Counted from the stretch's first letter, positions 1 through 10,063 are shown. The stretch is 43,155 bases of DNA from an uncultured Pseudomonadota bacterium (GCA_903928965.1 CAIYSZ010000078.1:1-43155), one strand, 5' to 3'. The notes: generated by a model from the sequence alone, not told the origin. Made by a program: numbers and translations.

Positions 1-160
1 AGCGAGGCCAACCCATATGCTTTGCAATGGCATATTTAAGCGATAGTTCAACACAATATCCGCTGAGATAAATAGAGTTTGCATATCTGTGATTATCTTT
101 TAGCAATACCGCGTCGTAATATTTTTGCTTTAAATTATTTGTTATTTCAATAAAATCCAT
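1..160 (-). CDS. HEPN-like domain protein, N-terminal part only (cut by window edge)
   Basis: A minus-strand frame opens at an ATG at 160 and stays open for 53 codons to the window edge. It starts MDFIEITNNLKQKYYDAVLL and continues with a segment containing YLSGYCVELSLKYAIAKHMG. A short helical N-terminus followed by an S-x-Y-L-x-G-Y-x-x-E-x-x-L-K motif is typical of HEPN-type helical bundles, which often act as toxins or as partners of nucleotidyltransferases. The catalytic R-x4-6-H motif of HEPN RNases would lie beyond the edge, so activity cannot be judged. The family call is from pattern only. The frame is short because it is truncated, and no upstream partner gene is visible. Confidence 0.5.
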   Translation of the reverse strand, partial: MDFIEITNNLKQKYYDAVLLKDNHRYANSIYLSGYCVELSLKYAIAKHMGWPR

Positions 161-433
161 GTTGTCAACAGGTTATGCTGTGAACGCTGAACAAAGCGAC
201 CTAATGGCTAGTATATAACAAAATTTGGTCTTTTAGCGCAGGGGGCTCTTATTGTAGCCTCAAGCTGGATGCGGAAAAAGGTCTCAATTTAGCTTAATTC
301 TGGGCGGCGGCGCGTGGTTGAATGAAGCGGATTATAGCTTGACCTGGGGACGCGGGGCTGAATCAGCCTATTGTCAGTAAATTTAAAAGCTTGCTAAAAT
401 GCGCCTAGTGTTAACTAACCCCGCGCCATTATT

Positions 434-1354
434 ATGACAATTATGCAAGGCATGCATTCATGGCTATTGATTTTTGTTGTCTTGTGCTGGTTGCAAGGCG
501 GTTGTGAGCAAATTCGCCCCTGCCCGGCCTGCCCGGGGACGAGGCGGATATGGTGGCAATACCCGGAGGCCGTTTTTTGATGGGGTCCGGCGGATAGCGA
601 CGCTCTAGCCGATGCTGACGAAAAACCGCAACACTGGGTGGATGTGCCGGCGTTTAAACTCGCACGATATGAGGTCACGCGCGGGCAATATGCCCAATTC
701 ATTGCCGCTAATCCGAGCCGGGATACTTCAGGCTGTTACATTTTGAACGGCAAGACCTTGGGAGTGGATCAGAGTCCCAGTTGGCACGCTCCAGGATTTA
801 TACAAGATGACCAGCATCCGGTGACTTGCGTGAGTTATGACGACGCACAAGCTTTTATCGCTTGGTTAAACCAACAAAGCGGAAAAAACTATCGTTTGCC
901 CAGCGAGGAGGAATGGGAATACGCCGCGCGGGTTGACCCGGCGCTTCCGCGGCAATGGGCTTAATATAGTTGGGGGACCAGTTCCAAGGCTGATGCTTGT
1001 ACTTACGCCAATGTGGTGGATTTACAATTCGAAGCGGATTTGCATCTGGCGGCGCATTTTAGGTGTAATGATCATGCGGCAACTACCGCGCCGGTGGGGA
1101 GCTACCGCGCCAATCCTTTGGGGTTGTATGATATGGGGGGAAATGTTTGGGAATGGAGCAGTAGTTTTTATTCCCCTTATTATAAGAGCCAGCCTGATTA
1201 TAAAGGCCGGCGTGTGCTGCGCGGCGGCGCGTGGAGCACGATCGGCAGGGACTGCCGCTCCGCTAGCCGCTACGGCAGGCCGCCGGACTTGCGCGACGGC
1301 GGTATTGGCTTCCGCCTCGCCCGAGGTCCAATAATGCCAGCCGGCTGGTTCTAG
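434..1354 (+). pseudogene. formylglycine-generating-enzyme (FGE/SUMF1)-like lipoprotein, degraded
   Basis: The pieces, read together, form one FGE-sulfatase-domain protein. An ATG at 434 begins a lipoprotein-like signal with a lipobox LQGGC. The frame then changes near 515-538 to give MVAIPGGRFLMGS, the usual start of the FGE domain. It changes back near 585-592 to give a stretch with WVDVPAFKLARYEVTRGQY and later YRLPSEEEWEYAAR. An in-frame TAA at 962-964 interrupts it, after which the same frame resumes with NPLGLYDMGGNVWEW, RRVLRGGAWS and GIGFRLAR to the stop at 1352-1354. Family members bind or modify substrates through this C-type-lectin-like fold; many bacterial lipoprotein versions are of unknown role. 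Two frame changes plus a nonsense codon make a functional product unlikely. Sequencing errors could explain one lesion but hardly all three. Confidence 0.8.
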
Positions 1355-1586
1355 CAGGCGGAGCCATGCCCGCGCGCCCGCAGCGTGCCGAGGCGGGGGC
1401 CGGAGCGTGGCGGGATGTTTTATTCGATTGGCATGGTTAACATATTGAGTTTCCTGTTTGTTCTTGAGGCTTGATTTAACTGACATGGCCTGTAATAGCG
1501 CTGTGCCGCAAACTGTTCGGTAATCCACGCGGTTAAGTTTAGTTAAAAACATTCTACAATATTTTTGGTGGCCGATAACTTTCGGT

Positions 1587-4500
1587 TCAGCGTAGCGGCC
1601 TATCATTCCAAATCTTTTCCAGGCGTTGCACGGAGACCGGGAAGGCGGTTTTGAGTTGTTGGGCGTAGACGGAGACGCGGAGTTCTTCCAGGCTCCAGCG
1701 GAAGTTGTCGCGTTCCGGTTCCGGGGGGCGGATTTTTTGTTGTTTTTGCACGAAGTCCCAGTAGTGTTTGTCTAGGCGTCTGAGGCCTTGGGCGTCGGCG
1801 GGTTCGGGTTTTTGTTTTTCGATGCGGTACAGGGCCGCGTTGAGATAACGCGGCAGGGCTTGCAGTTGCGCGAGCGGGGTGTAGTGTAGAAATCCTTTGT
1901 AGACCAGCAGCGCTAGTTGTTGTTCTATGTCTTGTTTTAATATGGGATTGACGCCGGGGCCGGCCAGTTGTTGGCGCAGGTTTTGGTAGGCGGTTAAGGT
2001 TTCGCGCGTGAGTTTGCCGGCTTGTTGCAGGGTGGTCATGAGTTGCGGTTTTTGCTGGCTCAGACGCTGCTCGAATTGGGCTTGCAGGCGGATTTCAGCG
2101 CCGTCGACGAATACGCCGCTGAAAATCATGAATAGAAAGTCGGGCTTGAAGTCGCCGCCGGGGCGTTGCGGCAACAGCGGGTGCGGCGGCAGTTTTTGGT
2201 AGGCGAGTTGCAGGTTGGGCGGCACTTCGCTGTTTTTGGTTATGTATTGCGCTTCCTTGCGGCATTGCAGTTGAAAGAGCTTGGTCAGGCCTTGGTAGTG
2301 GGCTAGTTCGGCTTTGTATTGGGTATCGAGGATGCGTACGCCGACGCTGTCGCCTTCGTCGACTACCGCCGGGTAGCCGATGACGTCTTGGCCTTTTTGC
2401 CGGAATTGCTGGGTGGGGGCCAGGTCGCCGAAGCTCCAGGTTTGCAGGCCGCCGTGGCATAGTTCTTCTTCCGCTAGTTTTTGGAAGCTGTCGTCGGCCT
2501 TGACGGCGAATTGTTGTTGCAGCGCGGCCAGGTCGCGGCCATAGGCTAGGGTTTTGCCGTTTTCATCGACCACGCGGAAGTTCATGCGCAGGTGGTCGGG
2601 CACGGCTTCGGGCCGCCATTCGGTGAGCGGGATGGCTTCGCCGGTGAGTTTGCGCAGGCGCAGGCTTAGCCATTCGGTGAGTTGGCCTTTGAAGTCGGGT
2701 TCTATTTCCAGGCATTGCTTGGCGGTTTGCGGCGCGGGTACGAAGTGTTTGCGCAGGTGTTTGGGCAGGGCTTTAATTAGTGCGGTCACTTTTTCTTCCA
2801 GCAGGCCCGGCACCAGCCATTCAAACGGCGGGGAGGCTAGTTGGTTAAGTTGGTGCAACGGGATAATGGTCGTGACGCCGTCTTCATCGTGGCCGGGTTC
2901 AAAGCGGTAGTGCAGTTCCAGGCTGAGATTGCCGTATTTTTTGCGGTCCGGAAAATCCCAGTCGTTGATTTGATTGTCGTCGTGCCGGGTGAGGTGTTCC
3001 TTGGTTAGAAACAGGTATTGCGGCTCGGTTTTTTCTATTGTTTTACGCCATTGGTCCAGGGTGACGCCGTTGACCACTTCCGGCGGCAGTTTGGCGTCGT
3101 AAAAGGCGTACAGCCATTGTTCGTCTTCGATTAGGTCTACGCGGCGGCCTTTGTGTTGGATGTAGCCGACTTCCTCTAGCAGTTTTTGGTTGGCGCGGAA
3201 GAACGGCGCGTTGCTGTGGTAGTCGTGGTTGACTAGGGCGTGTTGGATGAACAGGGCGCGCGCTTCCTTGGCGTCCACGTTTTCATAGGGGACTTTGCGC
3301 TTGGCTTGCAGGGTTAGGCCGTAGAGTAGGGTGCGTTCGTAGACGCCGGAGCGGCCGGCGTTTTTTTCCCAATGCGGTTCGTAGTAATTGCGTTTGACCA
3401 GGTGTTGGGCGCAGGCTTCTATCCATTCCGGTTCCACGCGGGCCACGGTGCGGGCGTAGACTTTGCTGGTTTCCACTTGTTCGGCGGCCATGATCCATTT
3501 CGGCCGCAGTTTGTGCTGGCCGGAGCCGGGGAAGATGAAGAATTTCAGGCCGCGCGCGCCTAGGTATTCGTAGGTTTCGTGGCGGAAGCCGATGTTGGAT
3601 AGCAGGCCCGGCAGTAGCGAGCAGTGTATTTGTTCGTAATTGGCCGGGTTGCCGTTCAGTTTGAGTTTGAGTTCGCCGCAGGCGACTTGCAGCAATTGGG
3701 TGTGGATGTCGTGCCATTCGCGCATGCGCATGTAGGACAGAAAATTATCTTGGCAGTATTTGCGCAGTTTGCTGTTGGTGAGGTGTTTTTTTTGTTCCTC
3801 GAACGCGTTCCAGATGTTCAGCAGGGTTAGAAAGTCGGATTCCTCGGCCCGGTATTGGGCGTGTTTGGCGTCGGCTTGCGGCAGCCGGTCGGCCGGTTTT
3901 TCGCGCGGGTCTTGTACGCCGAGGGCGGCGACGATGATGGCGACTTCGCTGAGGGCGTTGAGTTCGGCGGCGGACAGCAGCATGCGTGCCAGTTTGGGGT
4001 CGGCCGGGAATTTGGCCAGTTGTTTGCCGGTTGGCGTGAGGCGGCCTTGTTTGTCCAGCGCGTCTACTTCAAACAGGGAGTTTTTGCCGTCGCGGATCAT
4101 TTTTTCGTCGGGCGGCTCGACGAAGGGAAATTCTTCGATGTCGCCCAGATTCAGGGCGGCCATTTGCAGGATGACCGAAGCTAGGTTGGTGCGCAGGATT
4201 TCCGGTTCGGTGAATTCCGGGCGCGCCTGATAGTCTTCGAGTGAGTAGAGGCGGATGCAAATGCCTTCCGCCACCCGGCCGCAACGGCCGGCGCGCTGGT
4301 TGGCGCTGGCTTGCGAGATGCGTTCTATCGGCAGGCGCTGGATTTTGCTGCGGTGGCTGTAACGGCTGACGCGGGCGTGGCCGCTGTCGATGACGCAGCG
4401 GATGCCGGGCACGGTGAGCGAGGTTTCGGCGACGTTGGTGGCTAGTACGATGCGCGGTTTGTTGCCTTGCGGTTTGAATACGCGTTCTTGTTCGCTGACG

Positions 4501-5486
4501 CTGAGTTTGGCGTATAGGGGTAATATTTCGTAGCGGTGGCTGTGGTGGTGTTTGCGCAGGGATTCGGTGGTTTCGCGGATTTCGTGTTCGCCGCTGAGGA
4601 AGATCAAAATGTCGCCTTGAATGTCGCGCTGGAGTTCGTCCACGGCGTCGAGGATGGCTTGTTGTAGATCGGCGGCGGTTTCGTCGTCTTCTTCGATCAG
4701 TTCTATCGGCCGGTAGCGGATTTCCACCGGGTAGGTGCGGCCGGAAACGTTGACGATGGGCGCGTTGTTGAAATGGTTGGCGAAGCGCTCCGGGTCTATG
4801 GTGGCGGAGGTGATGACGAGTTTGAGGTCCGGGCGCTTGGGCAATAGCCACTTGAGGTAACCGAGCAGAAAGTCGATGTTCAGGCTGCGTTCGTGCGCTT
4901 CGTCGATAATGAGAGTGTCGTATTGGCCGAGGTAGGGGTCGTTTTGCGATTCGGCCAGCAGAATGCCGTCGGTCATCAGTTTGACTAGCGAGTGTTCGTG
5001 GGTCTTGTCGTGAAACCGCACTTTGTAGCCGACGGCTTGGCCTATGGGTTGCCTTAGCTCCTCGGCTATGCGGTCGGCCACGGTGCGGGCGGCGATGCGC
5101 CGGGGTTGGGTGTGGCCGATGAAGCCGGCGCGGCCGCGGCCGATCTCCAGGCAGATTTTGGGTAGTTGGGTGGTCTTGCCGGAGCCGGTTTCGCCGCAGA
5201 CGATGACGACTTGATGTTGTTGGATCAGGGCGGCGATGTCGTCTTTTTTGGCGCTGACCGGCAGGTCCGGGTATTCGATCAGCGGGACGGAGGCGGCGCG
5301 GGCTTGACAGCGGGCGGCGGAGCGTTCGATTTTTTCAGCTAGCGCTTGCAGCAGTTTTTCCGGCTCCGGATGGCGCGCAAGTTCGGCGCGGGCTTTGTCC
5401 AGCCGGCGTTTTAACACATGGCGGTCGGCGCTCATGCATTCGGGTAGGCGGCTAAGTAGTTGTTTTAGCTGTTGTTGCGGGGTCAT
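1587..5486 (-). CDS. hrpA: ATP-dependent RNA helicase HrpA
   Basis: DEAH-box RNA helicase of 1299 residues, matching the approximately 1300 residues of the HrpA family. Visible motifs are Walker A GETGSGKT (about residues 98-105), DEAH in IIDEAHERS (about 195-198), motif III SAT (about 227-229) and motif VI QRAGRCGRV near residue 395. The long C-terminal half carries the HA2/OB-fold and the HrpA-specific DUF3418 region. HrpA is a cytoplasmic helicase; in E. coli it has been linked to mRNA processing and to rescue of stalled or collided ribosomes. The gene stands alone between two decayed genes. The ATG at 5486 gives MTPQQQLKQLL, and no strong Shine-Dalgarno sequence is seen before it. Confidence 0.97.
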   Translation of the reverse strand: MTPQQQLKQLLSRLPECMSADRHVLKRRLDKARAELARHPEPEKLLQALAEKIERSAARCQARAASVPLIEYPDLPVSAKKDDIAALIQQHQVVIVCGETGSGKTTQLPKICLEIGRGRAGFIGHTQPRRIAARTVADRIAEELRQPIGQAVGYKVRFHDKTHEHSLVKLMTDGILLAESQNDPYLGQYDTLIIDEAHERSLNIDFLLGYLKWLLPKRPDLKLVITSATIDPERFANHFNNAPIVNVSGRTYPVEIRYRPIELIEEDDETAADLQQAILDAVDELQRDIQGDILIFLSGEHEIRETTESLRKHHHSHRYEILPLYAKLSVSEQERVFKPQGNKPRIVLATNVAETSLTVPGIRCVIDSGHARVSRYSHRSKIQRLPIERISQASANQRAGRCGRVAEGICIRLYSLEDYQARPEFTEPEILRTNLASVILQMAALNLGDIEEFPFVEPPDEKMIRDGKNSLFEVDALDKQGRLTPTGKQLAKFPADPKLARMLLSAAELNALSEVAIIVAALGVQDPREKPADRLPQADAKHAQYRAEESDFLTLLNIWNAFEEQKKHLTNSKLRKYCQDNFLSYMRMREWHDIHTQLLQVACGELKLKLNGNPANYEQIHCSLLPGLLSNIGFRHETYEYLGARGLKFFIFPGSGQHKLRPKWIMAAEQVETSKVYARTVARVEPEWIEACAQHLVKRNYYEPHWEKNAGRSGVYERTLLYGLTLQAKRKVPYENVDAKEARALFIQHALVNHDYHSNAPFFRANQKLLEEVGYIQHKGRRVDLIEDEQWLYAFYDAKLPPEVVNGVTLDQWRKTIEKTEPQYLFLTKEHLTRHDDNQINDWDFPDRKKYGNLSLELHYRFEPGHDEDGVTTIIPLHQLNQLASPPFEWLVPGLLEEKVTALIKALPKHLRKHFVPAPQTAKQCLEIEPDFKGQLTEWLSLRLRKLTGEAIPLTEWRPEAVPDHLRMNFRVVDENGKTLAYGRDLAALQQQFAVKADDSFQKLAEEELCHGGLQTWSFGDLAPTQQFRQKGQDVIGYPAVVDEGDSVGVRILDTQYKAELAHYQGLTKLFQLQCRKEAQYITKNSEVPPNLQLAYQKLPPHPLLPQRPGGDFKPDFLFMIFSGVFVDGAEIRLQAQFEQRLSQQKPQLMTTLQQAGKLTRETLTAYQNLRQQLAGPGVNPILKQDIEQQLALLVYKGFLHYTPLAQLQALPRYLNAALYRIEKQKPEPADAQGLRRLDKHYWDFVQKQQKIRPPEPERDNFRWSLEELRVSVYAQQLKTAFPVSVQRLEKIWNDRPLR

Positions 5487-5614
5487 GGAGCGGTTTGGTA
5501 AATAAGCTATTATACCTTAAAGAACGCGGGGGGCTTGGGAGAGAGCAGCCCCGTCATATTTTATTTGTTTTAAAATACCGCCAATTATCACCAAAGATAT
5601 CAAGGAACCTCCAA

Positions 5615-6005
5615 ATGGCAGACTACGCCAGCAAAAGTTATGGACGCAACCATGAAGTTAATGAACTATATAAGCTTTTCGACTCAGGAAGAGACATCTT
5701 AAGAAAGCGCAACCTTTGGCGTCTGGGAAGAACATCTTCGCAAACATTATGCCGATCCTGAACGTGCGAGCGCTTTCGCCGTGCTTGAAGCGCTCGCTCC
5801 GCATCCGCAAGGCAGGAATATTGATGTAATTTTGTCCGGAGTCAAGGATGAGGGTTTAACACGAGAGTTACTATTTCAACTGCTGTTGCGTATGCAAGCG
5901 GAAGGCTTTCTGGTGACGGGCGATTGGGATAACGATAATACCGCGTGGACTTTTTTGAATCCTTTGCTGCGCAATTGGTGGCTGCGCTTCAAGCCGCAAG
6001 CTTAG
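5615..6005 (+). pseudogene. AAA ATPase remnant with internal deletion
   Basis: The ATG at 5615 follows an AAGGAA ribosome-binding site and reads MADYASKSYGRNHEVNELYK and then LFDSGRDIL. This is the classic opening of archaeal/bacterial AAA ATPases of the type (F/Y)GR-E-ELx-L-x-SG-(R)-(D/N)IL that leads straight into the Walker A loop. Instead of a P-loop, the sequence breaks at about 5700. Another frame, open from 5703 to the stop at 6003-6005, gives a C-terminal winged-helix tail ending in TAWTFLNPLLRNWWLRF, typical of the C-termini of the same proteins. The ATP-binding core, normally about 250 residues, is missing and the junction is out of frame. It is therefore a deletion derivative. The two end pieces matching one family support this reading, but it has not been tested by alignment. 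Confidence 0.7.
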
Positions 6006-6503
6006 GGCGGGTATGGAAAAGCAATTGGAGGGTGAGGATCATTTGTTGACCATCAATCCGGAAACCCGTGCTCCCGCGAAACTAATACGGGATTGCGAGA
6101 CTGGCGGGTCTTTATTCCGGGGCAAGCGCCGTAAAGAAATCTAGGCGCATGAAAACAAGAAAATCCGCAAGCTAAAGGGCGCTGGATTAGTTAACAAACA
6201 AAAGTTCGTTTGCATTACCTGGACGCCGTTTGAAGCATCCGGCGGCGCTAATTATTGATTTGCAATATTCAATATTTCTGATGCGAACGTACTCCCTGTG
6301 ATGCGTTTATGAGTTAACTTGACTTGGAGCGCCTGTTACGCGCGGACGTGAACAACTTAGGCAGGCGCGGTCAGCGCGCTTTTCGCCGGTTGGTGTTAAG
6401 CCAATGATAAATTTGAATACAGTGGTTAGCTGACGCAAGATCAACACCGGCGCGCCCATGGGGCTTATAATAGGGTTTTTTCCTGGTCTTTTCGCCTTAG
6501 TTG
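6006..6503. other. gene-poor stretch upstream of mfd
   Basis: About 500 bases hold no recognisable gene. A 43-codon plus-strand frame (6013-6144, beginning MEKQLEGEDHLL) starts 8 bases after the ATPase remnant. It matches nothing I recognise and may be more debris. The promoter of mfd should lie in the right half, but no clear -35/-10 pair was identified. Base composition is mixed and no strong dyad was noticed. Confidence 0.4.
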
Positions 6504-9500
6504 ATGTCTCTACCGCAATTTCCTCTATCCCACATCCCCGAACAGCCAGGGGAGGGCGTTTTTTGGGCCGGCTTGACCGGTTGCGGGGATTCCTTGGCCT
6601 TGGCGCAGGCGATGAGCCGGCAGCAGCGTTTGCTGGTGATCGTGACGCCGGATCAGCAGACCGCGTTGCGCTTGGAGCATGAGTTAACATTTTTCCTGGA
6701 AGGGAAATTGCCGATTTTGCTGTTTCCGGATTGGGAGACCCTGCCTTACGACGTGTTTTCGCCGTTGCCGGAGATTGTGTCCGAGCGTTTGAAGACCTTG
6801 GCGGTGTTGCCGGATACCCGGCGCGGGGCCTTGATCGTGTCGGCGGCGACCTTGATGCATCGTCTGGCTCCGCGCGAGCACGTGTTGGCGCATAGTTTTA
6901 TGATTGAGGTGGGCGGCGGCTTGAATTTGGAGTTGAGCCGGGCCAAGCTGGAGGCGGTGGGCTATCAATGCGTGTCGCAGGTGTATCAGCACGGCGAGTT
7001 TGCGGTGCGCGGTTCGATTTTGGATTTGTTTCCGATGGGCGGCTCGGCGGCTTACCGCATTGAGTTGTTTGACGACGAGGTGGAGTCTATCCGCAGCTTC
7101 GATCCGGATACGCAAATGTCCAAGGACAGGATTCAGAAGATCGAGTTGCTGCCGGCGCGGGAGTTTCCGTTTACCGACGAGGCGATTAAGTTGTTCCGGC
7201 AGGCTTTCCGGCAGGCGTTTCCGGAGGCTTCGCTGAAAAGCCCGTTGTACGTGGATGTGTCTAAGCAAATCGCGCCGGCCGGCATTGAGTATTATTCGCC
7301 CTTGTTCGTGGAGCGCACCGAGTCTTTGTTCGCTTATTTGCCCAAGTCGGCGCTGTTTGTGCTGCCGGCGGGATTCGCGGATATCGCGGCGCGGTTTTTC
7401 AACGAGGCGAACGAGCGTTACCAGCAGCGTAAATACGATCAATTGCGCCCGATTTTGCCGCCGCAACAGTTGTTTTTATCCGCCGATGAGGTGTTGGGCT
7501 GGAGTTCCGGCTTTGCGCGCATTGAGTTGGGAGAAGGCGATCAGGCTTGGCGTTTGGCTTGCGCGCCGTTGCCGGATTTAACTATCGATAACCGCTTGAA
7601 GGACCCGGCGCAGCGTTTACGCGAGTTTATCGAGGGTTTCGCCGGCAAGGTGTTGTTCGTCGCCGAGACGGCGGGGCATAGGGAAAGCTTGCTGGAAAAG
7701 CTGAAAAAAGTGCGTTTGCCGGTGAAGCAAGTCTTGAGTTGGCCGGAGTTTTTGCGCGCCGAGGAGTCGCCGTGCATCGCGGTGGCGCCGATAGAGCAAG
7801 GTTTGCTGCTGAGCGAGCCGTCGCTGGCGATTATTACCGCTAATGTGCTCAGCGGGGAAAAAGTGCAGCAGCAGCGGCGGCGGCAAAAGTCGGCGGCGCG
7901 GGAATTGGAAAATATTTTCAATAACCTGAACGAGTTGAGCGTCGGTTCGCCGGTGGTGCATCAAGAGCATGGCGTTGGGCGTTATTTGGGTTTGCAAACC
8001 TTGAGCGTCGGCGGCATCGAAAATGAATTTTTGATGCTGGAGTACGCCAATGGCGATAAGTTGTACGTGCCGGTGTCGTCGCTGCATTTGATTAGCCGTT
8101 ATAGCGGGGTTAGCTCGGAAAGCGCGCCGCTGCACCGCTTGGGCGGGGATCAATGGAGCAAGGCTAGGAAGAAAGCCCTGGAGCGGGCGCGGGACGTGGC
8201 GGCGGAGTTGTTGGATATTCACGCCAAGCGGGCGGCGCGGCAGGGTTTCGCCTTTAATTGGGATGATGCGGATTACGCGGCGTTCGCGGCCGGTTTCCGG
8301 TTTGAGGAGACGCCGGATCAGGCGTCGGCGATTTTGGCCATTATTGCGGATATGCGCAGTTCGCAACCGATGGATCGGGTGGTGTGCGGCGATGTCGGCT
8401 TCGGCAAGACCGAGGTGGCGATGCGGGCGGCGTTTATCGCGGTGCAGAGCGGTAAACAGGTAGCGGTGCTGGTGCCGACTACGTTGTTGGCGCAGCAGCA
8501 TTATCAGAATTTTCGCGACCGTTTCGCCGATTGGCCGGTACGCATAGAGGTGTTGTCGCGCTTTATTTCGCCGAAGCAGCAGAAAAGCATTTCCGATGCT
8601 CTGGTGGCAGGTACGGTGGATATCGTGATCGGGACGCATAAATTGTTGTCCAAGGATATGCGTTACCATAATCTTGGCCTGGTGATTATCGACGAAGAGC
8701 ATCGTTTCGGCGTTACTCAAAAAGAGTATTTCAAGAAGTTGCGCTATGAGCTGGATATGCTGACCTTGACCGCGACGCCAATTCCGCGCACGTTGAACAT
8801 GGCCTTGTCCGGCTTGCGCGATATATCGATTATCGCCACTCCGCCGCCGAACCGGCATGCGATCAAAACCTTCATTTGCGAGTGGATAGATTCACAAGTG
8901 CAAGAGGCCTGCCAGCGGGAGATCAAGCGTGGCGGCCAGGTGTTCTTTTTGCATAATGACGTGAAAACCATGGACAAGATGGCGCGTGAGTTGCAAGCGC
9001 TGGTGCCGGAGGGGCGGATTCAAATCGCGCACGGGCAGATGGCCGAGCGGGAGCTGGAGCAGATCATGCTGGATTTTTATCACCAGCGATTCAATTTGTT
9101 AATTAGCACGACGATTATTGAAAGCGGTATCGACATTCCCAGCGCGAACACGATAGTCATTAATCGCGCGGATAAATTGGGCTTGGCGCAGTTGCACCAG
9201 TTGCGCGGCCGGGTCGGGCGTTCGCATCACCGCGCTTATGCTTATTGCATTGTGCCGCCGCGGAGTTTGATGTCGAACGATGCCATCAAGCGCTTGGAGG
9301 CGTTCGAGACTTCCGGCGAACTGGGGGCCGGATTTATGTTGTCGTCGCATGATATGGAGATTCGCGGCGCGGGCGAATTATTGGGCGACGAGCAAAGCGG
9401 TAATATTCATGAGATAGGATTTACCATGTACGCGGAATTGTTGGAGCAGGCGGTGGAAGCGCTGAAGTCCGGCAAGCAGCCGGAGTTGGACGCGCCGCTG

Positions 9501-9950
9501 GAGTTGGGGCCGGAGGTGGAGTTGCAAACCGCGGCTTTGATTCCGGAAGCCTATTTGCCGGATATTCACGCCCGCCTGGTGTTGTATAAGCGTATCGCCA
9601 GCGCGGAAAACGCCGAGGATTTGCGATTGTTGAAGATCGAAATGATTGATCGTTTCGGTCTGTTGCCGGAGCCTGTCAAGGCTTTGTTTTGCGTGACGGA
9701 ATTGAAGCAGCGGGCGACGGCGCTAGGCGTCAGGAAGATTGAGGCGCACGCCGGCGGCGGTCGCATCGTGTTTAACCGGACGCCTAATATTGACCCGGAT
9801 GCGTTGATTCATATGGTGCAATCCGAACCGCAATGTTTCCGTTTCGACGGCGCGGATAAGTTGCGTTTTACGCACGCTTTCCAGGATATGGAGCATAAGG
9901 TGACTTATTTGAACGGTTTATTGGGCCGCTTGGCGGGCGAAGCGGGTTAA
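6504..9950 (+). CDS. mfd: transcription-repair coupling factor Mfd
   Basis: Mfd is an ATP-dependent translocase that removes RNA polymerase stalled at DNA lesions and recruits UvrA. At 1148 residues the length is standard. Domain order is visible: an N-terminal UvrB-homology region; a CarD-like RNA-polymerase-interaction domain near residue 480 (SPVVHQEHGVGRYLGLQ); the RecG-type translocase with Walker A GDVGFGKTE near 629 and DEEHRFG near 730; motif VI QLRGRVGRS; and a C-terminal TRCF domain. A TTG at 6501 directly precedes the ATG at 6504; the ATG is taken as the start because it gives the usual short N-terminus. No convincing Shine-Dalgarno sequence is seen. The gene appears monocistronic. 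Confidence 0.97.
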   Translation: MSLPQFPLSHIPEQPGEGVFWAGLTGCGDSLALAQAMSRQQRLLVIVTPDQQTALRLEHELTFFLEGKLPILLFPDWETLPYDVFSPLPEIVSERLKTLAVLPDTRRGALIVSAATLMHRLAPREHVLAHSFMIEVGGGLNLELSRAKLEAVGYQCVSQVYQHGEFAVRGSILDLFPMGGSAAYRIELFDDEVESIRSFDPDTQMSKDRIQKIELLPAREFPFTDEAIKLFRQAFRQAFPEASLKSPLYVDVSKQIAPAGIEYYSPLFVERTESLFAYLPKSALFVLPAGFADIAARFFNEANERYQQRKYDQLRPILPPQQLFLSADEVLGWSSGFARIELGEGDQAWRLACAPLPDLTIDNRLKDPAQRLREFIEGFAGKVLFVAETAGHRESLLEKLKKVRLPVKQVLSWPEFLRAEESPCIAVAPIEQGLLLSEPSLAIITANVLSGEKVQQQRRRQKSAARELENIFNNLNELSVGSPVVHQEHGVGRYLGLQTLSVGGIENEFLMLEYANGDKLYVPVSSLHLISRYSGVSSESAPLHRLGGDQWSKARKKALERARDVAAELLDIHAKRAARQGFAFNWDDADYAAFAAGFRFEETPDQASAILAIIADMRSSQPMDRVVCGDVGFGKTEVAMRAAFIAVQSGKQVAVLVPTTLLAQQHYQNFRDRFADWPVRIEVLSRFISPKQQKSISDALVAGTVDIVIGTHKLLSKDMRYHNLGLVIIDEEHRFGVTQKEYFKKLRYELDMLTLTATPIPRTLNMALSGLRDISIIATPPPNRHAIKTFICEWIDSQVQEACQREIKRGGQVFFLHNDVKTMDKMARELQALVPEGRIQIAHGQMAERELEQIMLDFYHQRFNLLISTTIIESGIDIPSANTIVINRADKLGLAQLHQLRGRVGRSHHRAYAYCIVPPRSLMSNDAIKRLEAFETSGELGAGFMLSSHDMEIRGAGELLGDEQSGNIHEIGFTMYAELLEQAVEALKSGKQPELDAPLELGPEVELQTAALIPEAYLPDIHARLVLYKRIASAENAEDLRLLKIEMIDRFGLLPEPVKALFCVTELKQRATALGVRKIEAHAGGGRIVFNRTPNIDPDALIHMVQSEPQCFRFDGADKLRFTHAFQDMEHKVTYLNGLLGRLAGEAG

Positions 9951-10031
9951 TTTATCTTGTATCCGGCTATCGGGTTAAGTTCGCGGTCTGCCCAAGCGGT
10001 TAAATAAATTAAGCGAGGTTTTTTTCCTGTT

Positions 10032-10063
10032 GCGCCGGTTCGCGGCTATCCGTGAATCGGCGC
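10032..10063. other. GC-rich hairpin downstream of mfd
   Basis: A 10-bp stem, GCGCCGGTTC against GAATCGGCGC with one G-T wobble, encloses a 12-base loop. No T-run follows it on either strand, so it is not a standard intrinsic terminator. A weaker dyad, AACCATT/AATGGTT (10089-10108), follows and is trailed by four T's. One of them may end mfd transcription or act in the leader of the downstream regulator. Confidence 0.35.

Noticed and set aside
3283..4851. Long minus- and plus-strand frames inside hrpA
   Set aside because: Arg/Pro/His-rich shadows of a GC-rich gene with no family motifs.
7617..8858. A 413-codon minus-strand frame inside mfd
   Set aside because: It is antisense to the Mfd motor domain and has low-complexity Arg/His/Gln composition typical of shadows.
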